64,000 nucleotides of DNA from NCBI GenBank assembly GCA_037447655.1, contig JBBHKE010001653.1, positions 1 through 64,000 of the forward strand. Direction: 5' to 3'. Under the pieces are notes generated by a model. That model searched no databases and had not been told where the DNA came from. It was given only the letters and a program-made list of their open reading frames with translations. The position numbers and the translations under genes were made by a program. The stretch comes from Zygnema cylindricum (taxonomy: Eukaryota; Streptophyta; Zygnematophyceae; Zygnematales; Zygnemataceae). Position 1 is the first letter of the stretch; the number at the start of each line of letters is the position of its first letter. Shown piece after piece: positions 43,990-56,133 of the stretch.

Positions 43990-44840
43990 GTTCGCCACCG
44001 CATAGCGCAACCAATCCCACAAATTACAATGATCTGATGGGAAACCGTGGAGGTCACGAGGTAAATGAAATTCAAAACCCTAGGAAAAGGAGTGAAAAAT
44101 GGGACATGTTCGAAATGGAATGTCTTAACAAAGTGAAAACGCAAGAATTTATGCGAAGTACAGATATAAGCAAGAAAGAAAAATTCGGAAATAGAGTCGA
44201 AAAATAGGAAGAAATCGCAAAAGGAATGAGCGGCTTAGGTTTCAATAGGAGGTGGAACAATTGTGAAAGAAAATGGAATAATCTTACAAATGATATCAAA
44301 AAGATAATAGATTACGGAGGTAGAAGTGGTGCCAAATCATATTTTGGCATGCAACGAAGGGAAAAAACAAATAATGGGCTACTAAGTACTTTTTCAAAAT
44401 CATCGTACGATAAAATGGATTTATGGTTACCTATGATGGATGCCGTGAATCCCAAGGTGACTTGAGATACTGGCGGTGAACCACCAAAGTCAAGTGGGCC
44501 TTTGGAGGAGGAAGTTGATTTAGTTATTATAGAAGGAAACCCGAAGAGGTCAAAGCAGTGGGAACAAGATTGGAGAAAAGGTTACAATGCCACAGTCACC
44601 TACCAAGAGTGGTAAATTCACAACCACGCGAAAACACAAAGGAGATGGACGGAGTGTTCACGAAGAAGGCTATTCACATTTGGTGAAAGAGCTTGGAGAA
44701 ATGTTGAAGGAAACAAACAAAGAACAGCATGGATTACATCGCAGCTTCTTGGATGGATTGAAAAAACACTCGACCGAATTGTAAATCAAGTGATGTCATC
44801 CATTGTCGCAACCACCGAAAGAATACTAACAAACTAATTA
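43990..44840 (+). pseudogene. Trihelix (Myb/SANT-like) protein remnant
   Basis: Translation gives a three-helix DNA-binding pattern: KRSEKWDMFEMECLNKVK, an in-frame TAG at a Trp position (44205-44207), then EEIAKGMSGLGFNRRWNNCERKWNNLTNDIKKI. Next come YGGRSGAKSYFGMQRREK and STFSKSSYDKMDLWLP, the layout of plant trihelix/Myb-like proteins. A stop at 44462 and frameshifts near 44580 and 44780 follow, with a Glu/Lys-rich tail (HLVKELGEMLKETNKEQ). PIF/Harbinger transposons encode such a protein beside the transposase, which would suit the H1/H2 elements nearby. A decayed host gene is the alternative. Confidence 0.6.
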
Positions 44841-45170
44841 TTCTTAAAATTTATTATGAGGAATTTTTTTAGTTAGAAAAGCTAGGTAATTACTTGGAGT
44901 GCTAAAATCATGGGAAGGTGTTACATTTTTTAGAAGGTAACATTGATACAAATTCGACTAGTTTACGAAGAAAAAAAAAGATAAAATAATGTTATTTTGT
45001 TTTTTTGTTTTTTTGGTTTGGAGAGGGGAAAACCTTTTTTGAATTAATGTTTGTGGATGCCTCTATTTTTAATACTTTTTATCTTTGGAAAACTAAAAGG
45101 TTTAGTTGGAGAATAATGCAATTTAAAAAAACATCAAAATAAAATTTAATATATTTTTCCTATTTTCACT
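44841..45170. other. AT-rich spacer, nothing recognised
   Basis: Homopolymer A and T runs only. Confidence 0.5.
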
Positions 45171-46292
45171 CGTCTCTTTTTAACCTCTATGTCTCTCTAT
45201 CTCTGACTTTGGCTCCAACTTTCTCTATGTCTCTCTGTGTTTTTTCTCTGTGTCTGTCTCTTATCTGACGTCACTTTTCCTTGTCTCTATCTCTGTGAGG
45301 TCTGACGTTTCTGTTAGGTATGCCGTCTCTTTTCTGTGTCTTTGTCTTTTTGCCTTGTGTCTTTTTCTGTTTGTCTCTTTGTCTCTGTGTCTTTGACTCT
45401 CTATCTTATGTCTCTCTATCTTATGTGAGTATGACTATGTTTTTTTTCTGTCTCTGTCTTTTCTCTGTCTTTGTCTTTTCTCTGTCTCTGTCTCTGTGAG
45501 GTATGACGTCTCTTTTCTCTGTCTTTGTCCTTTTGTCTTCCGTCTCTCCCTATTTGCCTCTATGTCTGTGTGTCTTTGACTCTCTATCTTATGTGAGTCT
45601 GACTATGTTTTTTCCTTGTCTTTGTCATTTCTCTTTCTTTGTCTATAACTCTCTCTTTCTCGTCTTTGTGAGGTCCAGCGTCTCTTTTCTTTGTCTTTGT
45701 CGTTTCGCTTTGTATCTCTTTCTGTTTGACTCTCTGTCTCTGTGTCATTTTCTTTGTCTTTGTCTTTTTGTTTTGTATCTCTTTTTGTTTTACTTTTTGT
45801 GTCTCTGTCCTTTCTCTGTCTCTGTCGATGTGAGTCTGACTATACTTTTTCTCTGAATATATTTTTTCTCTGTCTCTGTTTTTTCTCTGTCTTTGTCTAT
45901 GTCTCTGTCTTTTCTCTCTATTCTCATGTATTTGTCTTTTCTCTGTCTCTATCTATTCTATTTTTCCTTTCTCTGTCTTTTCCCTGTCTCAGTCTATATC
46001 TCCGTCTTTTTTGTCTCTGTATGTGTCTATCTCCGTCCCTATCCGTTTCCCTGTCTTTATCTATCTATGTCTCTCTTTCTGTTTATCTTTGTTTCTGTCT
46101 CTGTCCCTATCTCTGTCCCTGTCTCTATCAGTCTATATCTCCGTCTTTTTTGTCTCTGTCCCTATCTCTGTCCCTGTCTCTATCAGTCTATATCTCCGTC
46201 TTTTTTGTCTCTGTCTGTGTCTATCTCTGTCCCTATCCGTGTCCCTGTCTTTTTCTATTTATGTCTCTCTTTCTGTTTTTCTTTGTTTCTGT
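45171..46292. repeat. Pyrimidine-rich TCTCTGTCTTT tract, ends in assembly gap
   Basis: About 1.1 kb of degenerate (T/C)CTCTGTC repeats on the plus strand, with a regular 66-bp block repeated near 46125-46215. The Leu/Ser/Phe/Cys frames over it are repeat artefacts. Confidence 0.9.
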
Positions 46293-46302
46293 NNNNNNNN
46301 NN
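46293..46302. other. Assembly gap (10 N)
   Basis: Ten N bases. Sequence to the left is a simple repeat and to the right is unrelated, so the gap probably marks a join of unknown true length. Confidence 0.95.
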
Positions 46303-46629
46303 AGAGAAACTAGGTGTGGCTGCGAAAACGTCATACTATGCCTCTGTATATAAGACTAAGGCACCTTGAATCGCCTTGGCATCCAACCTCAGCGCTGAGG
46401 TTCCATAACGGCGCGGCGGGTTTTACTTACGCATGGGACTGCACCTAAAAGGTGACAGTTTTAGAGGTGGGGTTAGACGCAGCGTTATTGGCTATGTGAC
46501 GTTTTTCAGGGAAAACCTGTGTATGTGGTTCGGTTTTAACTAGCATGGTTGGTTTATCGCTTTATAGGTAAAGTCACGGAGGGTTACTATGTAAAAACCT
46601 AACAACGTTATTGCTGACTGTTGACTGTA

Positions 46630-47228
46630 GCGGCGGCGTTATAGGTCTGCAGTCGTTATTGCAACAATCCAAAAATGTATCATTGGGAGGCACTGAAATG
46701 GATATTTCGCTATTTGGTTGGTACGATCAATTTTGGCTTGGTGTATGTGTCCAAAAGGGACTTTTTGCAGTGTATCGGTTATTGCGACGCAGATTGGGGT
46801 GGAGATTTTGACAGTGGAAAATCCACGTCAGGGTACGCATTCATTTTGGGCGGCGCGGCAATACCTTGGAGTCGCGACTCCAACCTACGGTTCCGCTAAG
46901 TTCCACGGAATCAGAATATATGTCTCCGTATCATACTGCAAAAGCGTCGGTGTGGATCAAAGAGATGCTTGGTGAGTTGGGAATTTCAATTGGTTGCTTG
47001 CAGATTTTTAGTGACAGCATGAGTTCGGTGGCGCTTATGAAAAATCCGGTCTTTCACAAGCGAACAAAACATATTCGTATCCAATGTCATTTCGTACGCG
47101 ATTTAGTTGTTGCAAAGGAGATTGATTTTACGTACGTGTCGACTTTGGAGGAGGCCGAAGATATGTTGACTAAGGTGGCAGTTTATGACGTACTTTTACG
47201 TGGACGACCTAAGTTAGGTTTATTTTAG
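46630..47228 (+). pseudogene. Copia-7: RNase H end of a plus-strand copia element
   Basis: Starts in SRYCNNPKMYHWEALKWIFRYLVGT. It continues YCDADWGGDFDSGKSTSGYAF, a frame break near 46880, SSTESEYMSPYHTA, FHKRTKHIRIQCHFV, then EDMLTKVAVYDVLLRGRPKLGLF and a stop. Closest to Copia-6. The 5' part is missing; the fragment begins about 330 bases after the assembly gap. Confidence 0.8.
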
Positions 47229-47231
47229 TTT

Positions 47232-47261
47232 GAGAGGGGGATTTCACAAAGAGAGGGGGAT
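47232..47261 (+). other. Copia-7 polypurine tract, duplicated
   Basis: GAGAGGGGGATTTCACAAA is followed by GAGAGGGGGAT before the LTR TG: two copies 19-20 bp apart. Confidence 0.7.
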
Positions 47262-47700
47262 TGTTAGGTTCTTTGTGAAATGACGTCTCAGTTTTGTTGA
47301 GCGTCGTACTATAAATTATATATTTTACGTGTGGTCTGCGTGGCGTGCTGTGATTCGTTCGATATAGTTTAGCTTTATATAGTTTGGTTTGGTTTTGCGT
47401 GCGTAATACTTTAGATATGTATGGCATTCGTGTATTTTCGTATAGTACCGCGTACGGTATGTTTTTTCGCAGATACTTTGTTTTGATTGGTTCGCGCGGC
47501 GTACTTTTGTACGACGTCGCTTGAGTAGTACTTTGTCTATGTAGGAGTGATAGGAGTATTTATGACTTGGTCGTTTGGAGGAGAAATCATCTTTTGTAAG
47601 GGGAAAACTTCCGGTGAAATATATTTGTCTTTTGTTGCAATGTCTTCTCCTTGATGTCACTTGCTTCCGCATCATACTCTATCTTTCTTCTATCCTTGTG
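47262..47700 (+). repeat. Copia-7 3' LTR, right end unresolved
   Basis: Begins TGTTAGGTTC right after the polypurine tract. No second copy is in the window, so the right end is a guess. Confidence 0.45.
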
Positions 47701-47913
47701 TGTAACGATCCTTACATTCGTAGGAGTTTCCAATCTTCCACACTTTTTGTGTGCTTGACACCTGATTCCTTGATAAATTCATTGTGCAAGGGGATATATT
47801 AGAGTGGACTTCCACAAAAACGGGTTTGGCTTGTCCCTTGGTCACTACGCCTTTTGTGGAGTAGCCTACTTGGTTGAATTTTTTCATCTTCTACAACTCA
47901 GGATCACGCACTC

Positions 47914-48103
47914 CATGGCCCCTCAAAAGCGGCGTGCGTCTCGATCCCCGTCTCCCTCTTCTTCCGATCAAGCGCCGCCTCGATTGGAAGCCTTAGTTGA
48001 GCCCATTACCCCTCTCCTACCGAACACCCAAGATGAACCTCTCTCTCATTTTGTGGATTCTTGTCCACCTTATCAATGGGCACGTTCCCTTTGCAACGTG
48101 TGA
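47914..48103 (+). CDS. Short open frame, start of a possible transposon protein
   Basis: 62 codons beginning MAPQKRRASRSPSPSSSDQ, a basic Ser/Pro-rich start, then PPRLEALVEPITPLLPNTQDE. Such N-termini occur in plant transposon-encoded proteins, but there is no diagnostic domain and it stops at a TGA. It could be chance. Confidence 0.2.
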
Positions 48104-48219
48104 AATTTTGTGGTAGCCCGTCGTCGCACTAGTCTATAACGTCTAGGTGTAACGATTCTATAGGTTGTGTGCAGGTGAGTCGGAGGTGAGTCTTGTGTAC
48201 ACCGTTACAGAGGCGGATA

Positions 48220-48292
48220 GAGTGTCTACTTCGCGGATGAAGACCAAAATGTAATGGAGTGTCTACCTTGCGGATGAAGACCAAAATGTAAT
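48220..48292. repeat. 37-bp direct tandem duplication
   Basis: GAGTGTCTAC...AAAATGTAAT occurs at 48220 and again at 48257 with two or three differences. The surrounding 48104-48460 holds nothing else. Confidence 0.85.
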
Positions 48293-48459
48293 CAAAGGGT
48301 CAATGTTTTCTCCCGAACCTTTGGAGAATCGTAATAGCATCTTTTGTAATGTTGTTTTCAAAAAACTCACGAAATATAGTACGGCGTAGTACAATCAAAT
48401 ACAAAATTTTGTAATATACCTCACTTTTCATCTGATGTAACTGTAAGTCAAACAAACTG

Positions 48460-49240
<781 letters not shown>

Positions 49241-49256
49241 ATACAGATGTCTATAT

Positions 49257-49680
49257 ATCTTAGGATTTAGTACTGAAAACTCATTTACCGACGAGACATT
49301 CTCGTAGCTAAAGTAGCGACGACCAGCGACGAAGTAGTCTCGTCGCTATATATTTAAAGTGACGTAGAAGTTAGCGACGAAGTAGTTTTGTCGCTGGATA
49401 TTTGAAGTGACGTAGAAATTGTTTGTTCGTTTCGTTTCACGCAAGTTCTAGTCGTACTATTGAAGTGACGTGGAAAATGTTTGGTCGTTTCGGTTCACGT
49501 AAGTTCTAGTTGTACCGTGTGGTTCAAGTCGGTTTGTGGTTGAATTGTCTAGTCAGAACCGTGTAGTTCAAGTCGGTTCGAAATTGTCGGTCGAATGTTT
49601 TCACCACGTTGACTCTTATGCGTTTCTAATTGTGTACCGTGGTATTGTTACGTGACGTTTGAAGGAGTATATTGAGGCGT
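49257..49680 (+). repeat. Divergent plus-strand LTR fragment of the Copia-4/5 family
   Basis: TTAGGATTTAGTACTG, then the AGCGACGA...TCGTCGCT motifs and AAGTGACGT(A/G)GAA, aligned with the outer half of the Copia-4/5 LTRs on the opposite strand. The initial TG is lost. The inner half does not align. Confidence 0.65.
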
Positions 49681-50545
49681 AGTGAGAGAGGTTTTTATCA
49701 ATTTGGAGAGAGTTGACCCTCCTTGTTGATTATGAAGGAGTTCAAGGAGTTAAGGGAGTTTGATAGCTTTGTGGTGTTTCTTGAAGAGTTAGAGGAGGTT
49801 AGTGAAGATTATCTTTTATATGATTAAGAGGAGTTAGAAGTGAGTGCATTTTGAGGGTGTGAGGAAATTATGTAAGAAAAGTTTCCCTTTGGAATATGAT
49901 GACTTTCTTGGGGTTATATTTCTCATGTGTGTGTGTTTTGTCATTTATGCTTCCGCTGGCATTTGCACTAAGTTTATTATTGTAAAGATCCTTTCAAAAA
50001 CTACAAGGTATTGGTCATCGTACCGACTATTTTGGTTGCGCGTGGTTGCGCGGAGTTACCTACATCCGCTTGTCAAAGATTCTACATTTTAAGTACACAT
50101 TGGTACAAGTTAAGTGACGTTGAGTTTAAGATTCTACATTTTAAGTACACATTGGTACAAGTTAAGTGACGTTGAGTTTAGGTTTGACAGTCAATCCACT
50201 GATCAGGTTTGACTTGTGACATATTCTATCAACCGGTTAAATCTTTGGCGAGCTTGTGATCGTCAACCATTGTAAGAACTTCCAAGTAGTAAAACTGCAG
50301 ACAGTTTTTGGGAAACTTCTGAGTATTATATCTTGAGTGTTGTTGGCTCAATTGTGCTATAACTTTGGGAGTTATCAGTGTTTACACTACTCTATATTCT
50401 GATAGAGTTTTGTGAGGTTTGGATGCTTGTATAAGAATTGGTGAGCACTTAAGAACAACTGTTTGGTAGGATTCTTGATAGCTTCTGTGAGTGTATCATG
50501 TCTACTTCTACTACTACTGCTGCTCCTCCACCTGCACCAGTGGTT
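49681..50545 (+). other. Possible LTR inner part and gag start of a further element
   Basis: T-rich leader-like sequence ending in an ATG at 50499 that opens MSTSTTTAAPPPAPVVIEQ, a Ser/Thr/Pro-rich start as in many copia gags. It is cut off at about 50545 where antisense Copia-5 gag begins. A 41-bp direct repeat (ATTCTACATTTTAAGTACAC) lies at 50079-50160. No primer site found. Confidence 0.3.
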
Positions 50546-50791
50546 ATAGAACAACATTTTTTTCTTTGAATTGTGTGAATCTCCACTTACACCTCCATCT
50601 CCATCATTTTCTTGTATTTTGAGAAACTCTTGAAAGCGTTCAAACATTCCCTCGTCCATCTTCACATTTTTCTCCCCCCATTGGTTATACTCGTCATATT
50701 GTGTCCTTGTAACTCCTCCTCCACTAACTCCTCCACTAGGTTCCACCGAGGATTTCCCTTTCTCCGCCATACCGGCAAGCGTTGTCGGTAA
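50546..50791 (-). pseudogene. Copia-5 family gag start, beyond the 3' LTR
   Basis: Minus strand MAEKGKSSVEPSGGVSGGG, then EGFERFQ-like gag as in Copia-4, broken at 50546. It lies downstream of the Copia-5 3' LTR and has its own primer site (50792-50806), so this LTR serves as 3' LTR of one unit and 5' LTR of the next. Confidence 0.8.
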
Positions 50792-50806
50792 CCCGCTTTG
50801 ATACCA
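50792..50806 (-). other. Primer-binding site of the partial second unit
   Basis: Minus strand TGGTATCAAAGCGGG, a good match to the usual initiator tRNA-Met 3'-end site. Confidence 0.85.
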
Positions 50807-50808
50807 AT

Positions 50809-51318
50809 TGAAAGATAACAAACCAAACGATGTATACACAACAAAGAAATTGTTCCTCCAAAGTTCAATATATTAAATACAACCAAAGTTCAAATCTCCT
50901 TTAGCTGTTGATCTTTCTATGCCTCCGTAATAATCTACGCCTCCAAAAAGATAACTCTACCACGAAGTCTCAACAAATATATATGTACACGACTACAAAA
51001 CGCGTGGAGAAGTATACGGCAGACAATTAGTTAGTTGACGAACAATGAAAGTCAACTACCAACCGACTTGAACTACACGGTACGACTAGAACTTAAGTGA
51101 ACCACACGGTACGACTAGAACTTAAGTGAACCGAAGCGACCAAACAATTTCCACGTCACTTCTATAGTACGGCTAGAACTCACGCGAAATGAAACAAACA
51201 AGCAACTTCTACGTCACTTCAAATATCTAGCGACGAAACTACTTTGTCGTTGGTCGTCGCTACTTTAGCTACGATAATGTTTCGTCACTAAGTGAGTGCT
51301 CAGTACTTAATCCTTTCA
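50809..51318 (-). repeat. Copia-5 left (3') LTR
   Basis: 510 bp, minus-strand start TGAAAGGATTAAG, preceded by the purine run AAGAGGGGGAA (51319-51329). Confidence 0.9.
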
Positions 51319-51329
51319 TTCCCCCTCTT

Positions 51330-52900
51330 ACTGAGACACTCAAAGCCCCCTCGTACTCCATGCCCACTAACTTCTTTCCCATTACATATACTTCCCTAAA
51401 TGCTGCTTTGGTTAACATATTAGCAGCTTGCTCTTCTGTAGGTACAAACACAAATTCAACTTCTTTTTCCGAAACGAAATCTCGAAAAAAATGCCACTGA
51501 ATTTTAATGTGCTTTGTGCGCTTATGTAAAATAGGATTTTTACTAAGTGCATTGGAAGACATGTTATCACTTAATATTTGCATGCATTCCTTTTTCACTC
51601 CAACCTCCGATAGAAATTCCTTAATCCACACGGCATTCTTCGCAGCATGACATGCCACCATATACTCCGCCTCCGTAGATGAGAGTGCCACAGTTGGTTG
51701 CAACCGGAATTCCACGAAATGGCTCCTCCTACAAGTAAACACACATATCTTGACGTAGATCTTCCTGTATCATGGTCCCCTCCATAGTCGGCATCACAAT
51801 AACCATAACAACTCAAACTCTCATTCTTTCTATAAAAAATTCCAAGTTTAAGGATTCCAGCCAAATATCTAAAAATTCTTTTCACTGCCTCCCAATGTAC
51901 CTATTTTGGATTAGTACAGTACCGACTAACCACACTCACTACGGCACTAATGTGTTATCTTGTTCCGACACTCAAATACATCAAGCTTCCGACCGCCTCC
52001 CTATACGGAGCTTCAACCTCAAGACTTTTAACAAAGTTATAATGCTTGTCACGAGGATCAAGAGGGGTTCCAAGTGGCTTACTATCTAAAAACCCAAATC
52101 TTTCTAATACCTCTTTAGCATATTGTTCTTGGCTTAACTTAATATCCTCGTTCCTCCCCCTCTGAATTTGAACTCCCACAATGTATTGTGCATCCACTAA
52201 GTCTGTAATTCAAAAATATTTCTTAAATTCAATTTTTAATTCTCCAAGTAGCTCCAAGTTGTGGGAGATGGAAATAAAGTCAACTACATATACACTATAG
52301 ATTATCATATTCCAACCTTCTCCTCGAATATATACTCCACAGTCTAAGCCTTTTAAATCCCAAAATTAGTAAAACCTTGTGAAGCTTATGGGTCCATGTT
52401 CTTCGTGCCTGCTTTAAACCATACAAAGCCTTCCACAACCTCCATACCTTACCATTCTTTCCAAGACTCCTTCTAGAATTTTCATATATACCTCCTCATC
52501 TAATACACCATTTAAAAAGGTCGTCTCTACATCCATCTGTTGGATGTGCATTCCTTCCGCCGCCGCCATTACAATAATTGCACGTAATGAATCAAATTAA
52601 ACTAAAGGAGCAAAAGTCTCTGAGTAATCAATCCCTTCTTTTTGCTAAAAGCCCTTACATACTAACCGTGCCTTATACTTAAGAATTTCTCCCGAAGCTC
52701 TCGTCTTTGTCTTAAAAACCCACTTTAAGTCTATGGCCTTTTTACCAACTGATAAATCTACTTCTTCAAAACACCCATTTGATTTTACAGAATAAAATTC
52801 TTTGATAAACGCCAGTTTCCACTTCTCCTCCCATTCGTTCGAGTCTCGAGCCTCTTCATATGATTGAGAATCAGCCGGACGATTTTTTGTAATTGCCTTT
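51330..52900 (-). pseudogene. Copia-5 reverse transcriptase and RNase H
   Basis: Reading leftwards: RT fragments (FYGLKQARRTWTHKLHK-like near 52400), a catalytic box YVVD at 52279-52290 where YVDD is expected, VGVQIQRGRNEDIKLSQEQYAKEVL (52197-51955), and RNase H in pieces (51885-51595 and 51742-51269) with a frameshift near 51710. The TAG at 52645-52647 and TGA at 52900-52902 sit at the same alignment positions as in Copia-4. Confidence 0.8.
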
Positions 52901-52902
52901 CA

Positions 52903-54345
52903 TAAGAGGAAAGTTTCCGCCATTCCTTCTCTAATTTCGGAAATTGCCCTCTGGTAGCTGGTTTGCTTTTTATATCACTGTTTGCTTTTTATATCACTGT
53001 CTTGGTGAGAATCGTTTCGGTGCCTTCCCTTTAGTTGATCTCTTACTTCTCCGTACATCTTTTGCAAATTCCTTATCTGAATCCCTGTTCTCAATCTTGT
53101 CATCACCATCCTCCTTTTCTAGGGGCGTCTCTTCTGATGTCACATTGTCAGTGCGAGTGGGTGATTCTGTGATGACCATGTCTCCTTGTGATTTGTTGCT
53201 GCTAAGCTTAGGTGTCAAAAATTTCTCTAAAGGTTTTTCTACAAATCGCACCTTTTTCCTCGTCCCTACCTCTATTATGATTTTTTCCACTTCCTCCTCC
53301 TCTCTAGTAAACTTCTCATATTGACTCTCCTCCTCATAATCTTGAGCCCGTTTGGACTCATTAGCTCCTTTCACCATCCATTCCAAGTTCTCATTAAACT
53401 CCACGTTTCTACATTCTTCAACCTTTCCAGTAACTGGGTTATAAATCCTAACGGCATTCAGTTCTCACGATAACCCACAAAATATCCTTCCCTAGACCGA
53501 GCAGCAAACTTTCCCTCCCGATATCTTTCCTCTATGTATCCCATAGCCTCACATCCCCAAATCCATAAGTGTTTTACCGTAGGCGCTTGTCCACTCCAAA
53601 ATTCCTGCGGTGTTTTGTTGCCTAAAGTCGAGTTAATTCTCCGGTTGGTGACATGATTAGCCGCCCTAATTGCCTCTCCCCAAAGGCGATGTGTGAGTTT
53701 AGTTGTATGGATCATTACCCGCACCATCTCTTGTAATATCCGGTTCTTCCTCTCTGCTATTCCATTCGATTGTGGGGAATAAAGAGTCGTGGGCTGTTGT
53801 TTAATTCTCGTCTCCTTGCAATATTCAGCGAAAGCAAGAAATTCGCCTCCATGGTCCGATCGTACTGCTTTTACCTGCCTCCCACTTTCCGTCTCAGCCC
53901 TAACCACAAAATCTTTAAATGTCTCTAATGCTTCTGACTTTGCTTTTAAAAGATACACCCATGTCTTCCTGCTGAAATCGTCAACTATCACCATAATGTA
54001 TTTATTTTTTCCAATGGTTTCTGGATGTATGCCCCCACAAAGATCAACATGGACTAGATCTATAGTGGCATTCGCCTTGAATTGAAGGTCTTTCACCGGA
54101 CGAGGCTTCCTTTTATGCTTCCTTTTTGTGCACCCTACACATCCGATGGCCTTTTCTCCTGTCGTCACGTCTATTCCTCGAACCGCACCATGAGGAATCA
54201 TCTCTTTGATGTTACTCTCTGAAATGTGACAGATATGATGATGCCACAACGTGAGGTCCTCTTTGTTGACCTCTACCGAATGGAGGTGCCCTTCTTCATC
54301 CGCCGTCCTATTTTCTAGTTTTCTCCAAATCAGCCTACTTTGCAT
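52903..54345 (-). pseudogene. Copia-5 integrase and linker
   Basis: 54345-53458 is a clean 295-codon stretch with the zinc region (HHHICHISESN ... CVGCTKRKH), VHVDLCGG (first Asp), VRSDHGGEF (second Asp) and NGIAERKNR (Glu), so the integrase catalytic residues are kept. 53404-52994 is the acidic linker with a 21-bp tandem duplication (TTTGCTTTTTATATCACTG, 52969-53010). Confidence 0.85.
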
Positions 54346-56090
54346 ATTTTCAGCTACAACCCCTTTTGCAAATGGTCATGTTTTACTACTCCAAATGATT
54401 CTACCCCCTTCCATGCATGTGGCTCTTCCACCTTTCCTCTAAGTTATGGGACACTTAAAAGATTGATGCACCCCCCCGGATTATAAAACACATTATTAAA
54501 ACGTACTCTATTAACTATGGTTTTCCCTTCCATATCTTGTGTCGGTAGATCCAACCGTACTGTTCCCACAGTATCAATAACCATCATCGAACCATTAGCC
54601 ACTATGATAGATTTTGGTATAGTGAGTTTCCTAATGTCACTGAACAGTATCAATAACCATCATCAAACCATTAGCCACTATGATAGATTTTGGTACAGTG
54701 AGTTTCCTAATGTCACTGAACAGTCCTGGATCTGAACACATGTGATGTGAACACATGTGATGTGAAGCACCTGAGTCAATGATCCAATTGTTAAATTTTC
54801 ATTTACGCTCCTTGCCTCATGTCTGAAATAAGATATCCTCCTTTTTTTGTAATCCCTCCATGAGTGAAACAAAAAATTCTTGGTCCTATCCCACTGGCCC
54901 ATCCCCAACAGGATGAACTACTTCCTCCATTTCCTCCGCCTCTAAATTGCCTCCCTGTGCAATTGTTTCCCTTGTTTTGATAACAGCCGCGACCAGTGTG
55001 TCCCCATTTTTGACAAATATTAAACTATTTACCTTTGTATGGGCATTCAAAGGAGCCATGCCCAATCTCGTTACATTTGAAACAAGCCATCTGAGAGGTA
55101 TCACATAGATATGACCCTCTCTTTGGGCCTTGTGACCTGCCTCCTCGTCCACGAGGTCCACCTCTTCTCCCCCTAGATCCCCTAAAGCTGTAAGCTCTTC
55201 TGTCATCCTCCTCTTGATAACTTGGATAAGATGACCCCTTGTTTTCCTCTTTCGATGTTGCCTTCTCCTTCTCTGTACTCTTTTAGTGATTGATAGCGTA
55301 TGGCATTGTCGTTTTCTCTCGACCCTTGATGACCTCCTTCGCTGCCGCAAATTTGCTTGGGAGACTCCTCATGAAAACAAACAACCTCTTTTTTTTTGTA
55401 GGAAAGTTATTGAGTGAGATAAGTTGTTCTATGATAACATTAAACCTTTTGACTCCATCATCAATGGACTCATTCTCCTTCATTCTAAACCCAATGTTCT
55501 CCTCAAAGAGATAATTTTCATTTGCCTCAAATCCTTTTTCAAATGCATTTTGCAAAGCGGTCCAACAATCATAAGCCCTATCATGAGTTAGAAGGTGTTC
55601 ATGCATAGAACTAGCACAAATTTGTATTAGTGCGGTAGAGGCCGCCATATCTTTCTTGTCCCACTTCTTTGCTCCGGCTGGATCCTCGAAAGGGTCCGGT
55701 CGTGTTTCTTCCCCGATAACGATGTCCCAAAGTTTTCTCGGTGTGAATGTTCCTCGAATATATCTCTTCCAAATTGCATAGTTGGAACCCGTGAAGACAT
55801 TGGTCTTATTAAACACTTTAAGATCATCATTGTCGCTCTCCTCCTCTTCCTCATAAAGTTTAGATTTCCCCTTTTTTTCTTTTATTTTCTTTGAATTTTG
55901 TGAGTCTCCACTTGCACCTCCATCTCCATCATCTCTTTATATTTTGAGAAACTCCTGAAAGCGTTCAAACATTCCCTTGTCCATCTTCACATTTTTCTCC
56001 CCCAATTCGTCAAACTCGTCATATTGTGTCCCTGTAATTCCTCCTCCACTAACTTCTCCACTAGGTTCCACCGGGTATTTCCCTTTCTCC
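54346..56090 (-). pseudogene. Copia-5 gag and protease
   Basis: Starts MAEKGKYPVEPSGEVSGGG at 56090. A TAA at a Gln position comes near 55940, then 178 clean codons of gag core (55816-55283). The zinc knuckles follow: the first intact (CFKCNEIGHGSFEC), the second damaged by a stop and loss of its first Cys. The protease motif near 54780 reads IDSGASHHMC (intact) but is followed by a 15-bp duplication (ACACATGTGATGTGA) and a 76-bp duplication (54570-54645 repeated at 54646-54721) that break the frame. Confidence 0.8.
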
Positions 56091-56120
56091 GCCATATCGG
56101 GAAGCGTTGCCGGTAACCGA

Positions 56121-56131
56121 ATTAGATACCA
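56121..56131 (-). other. Copia-5 primer-binding site, degenerate
   Basis: Minus strand TGGTATCTAAT, two bases inside the LTR; the distal part no longer matches TGGTATCAGAGC. Confidence 0.6.
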
Positions 56132-56133
56132 AT

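Noticed and set aside
45503-46369. Leu/Ser/Phe/Cys-rich frames resembling membrane proteins
   Set aside because: Product of the TCTCTGTCTTT tract, and they run into the assembly gap.
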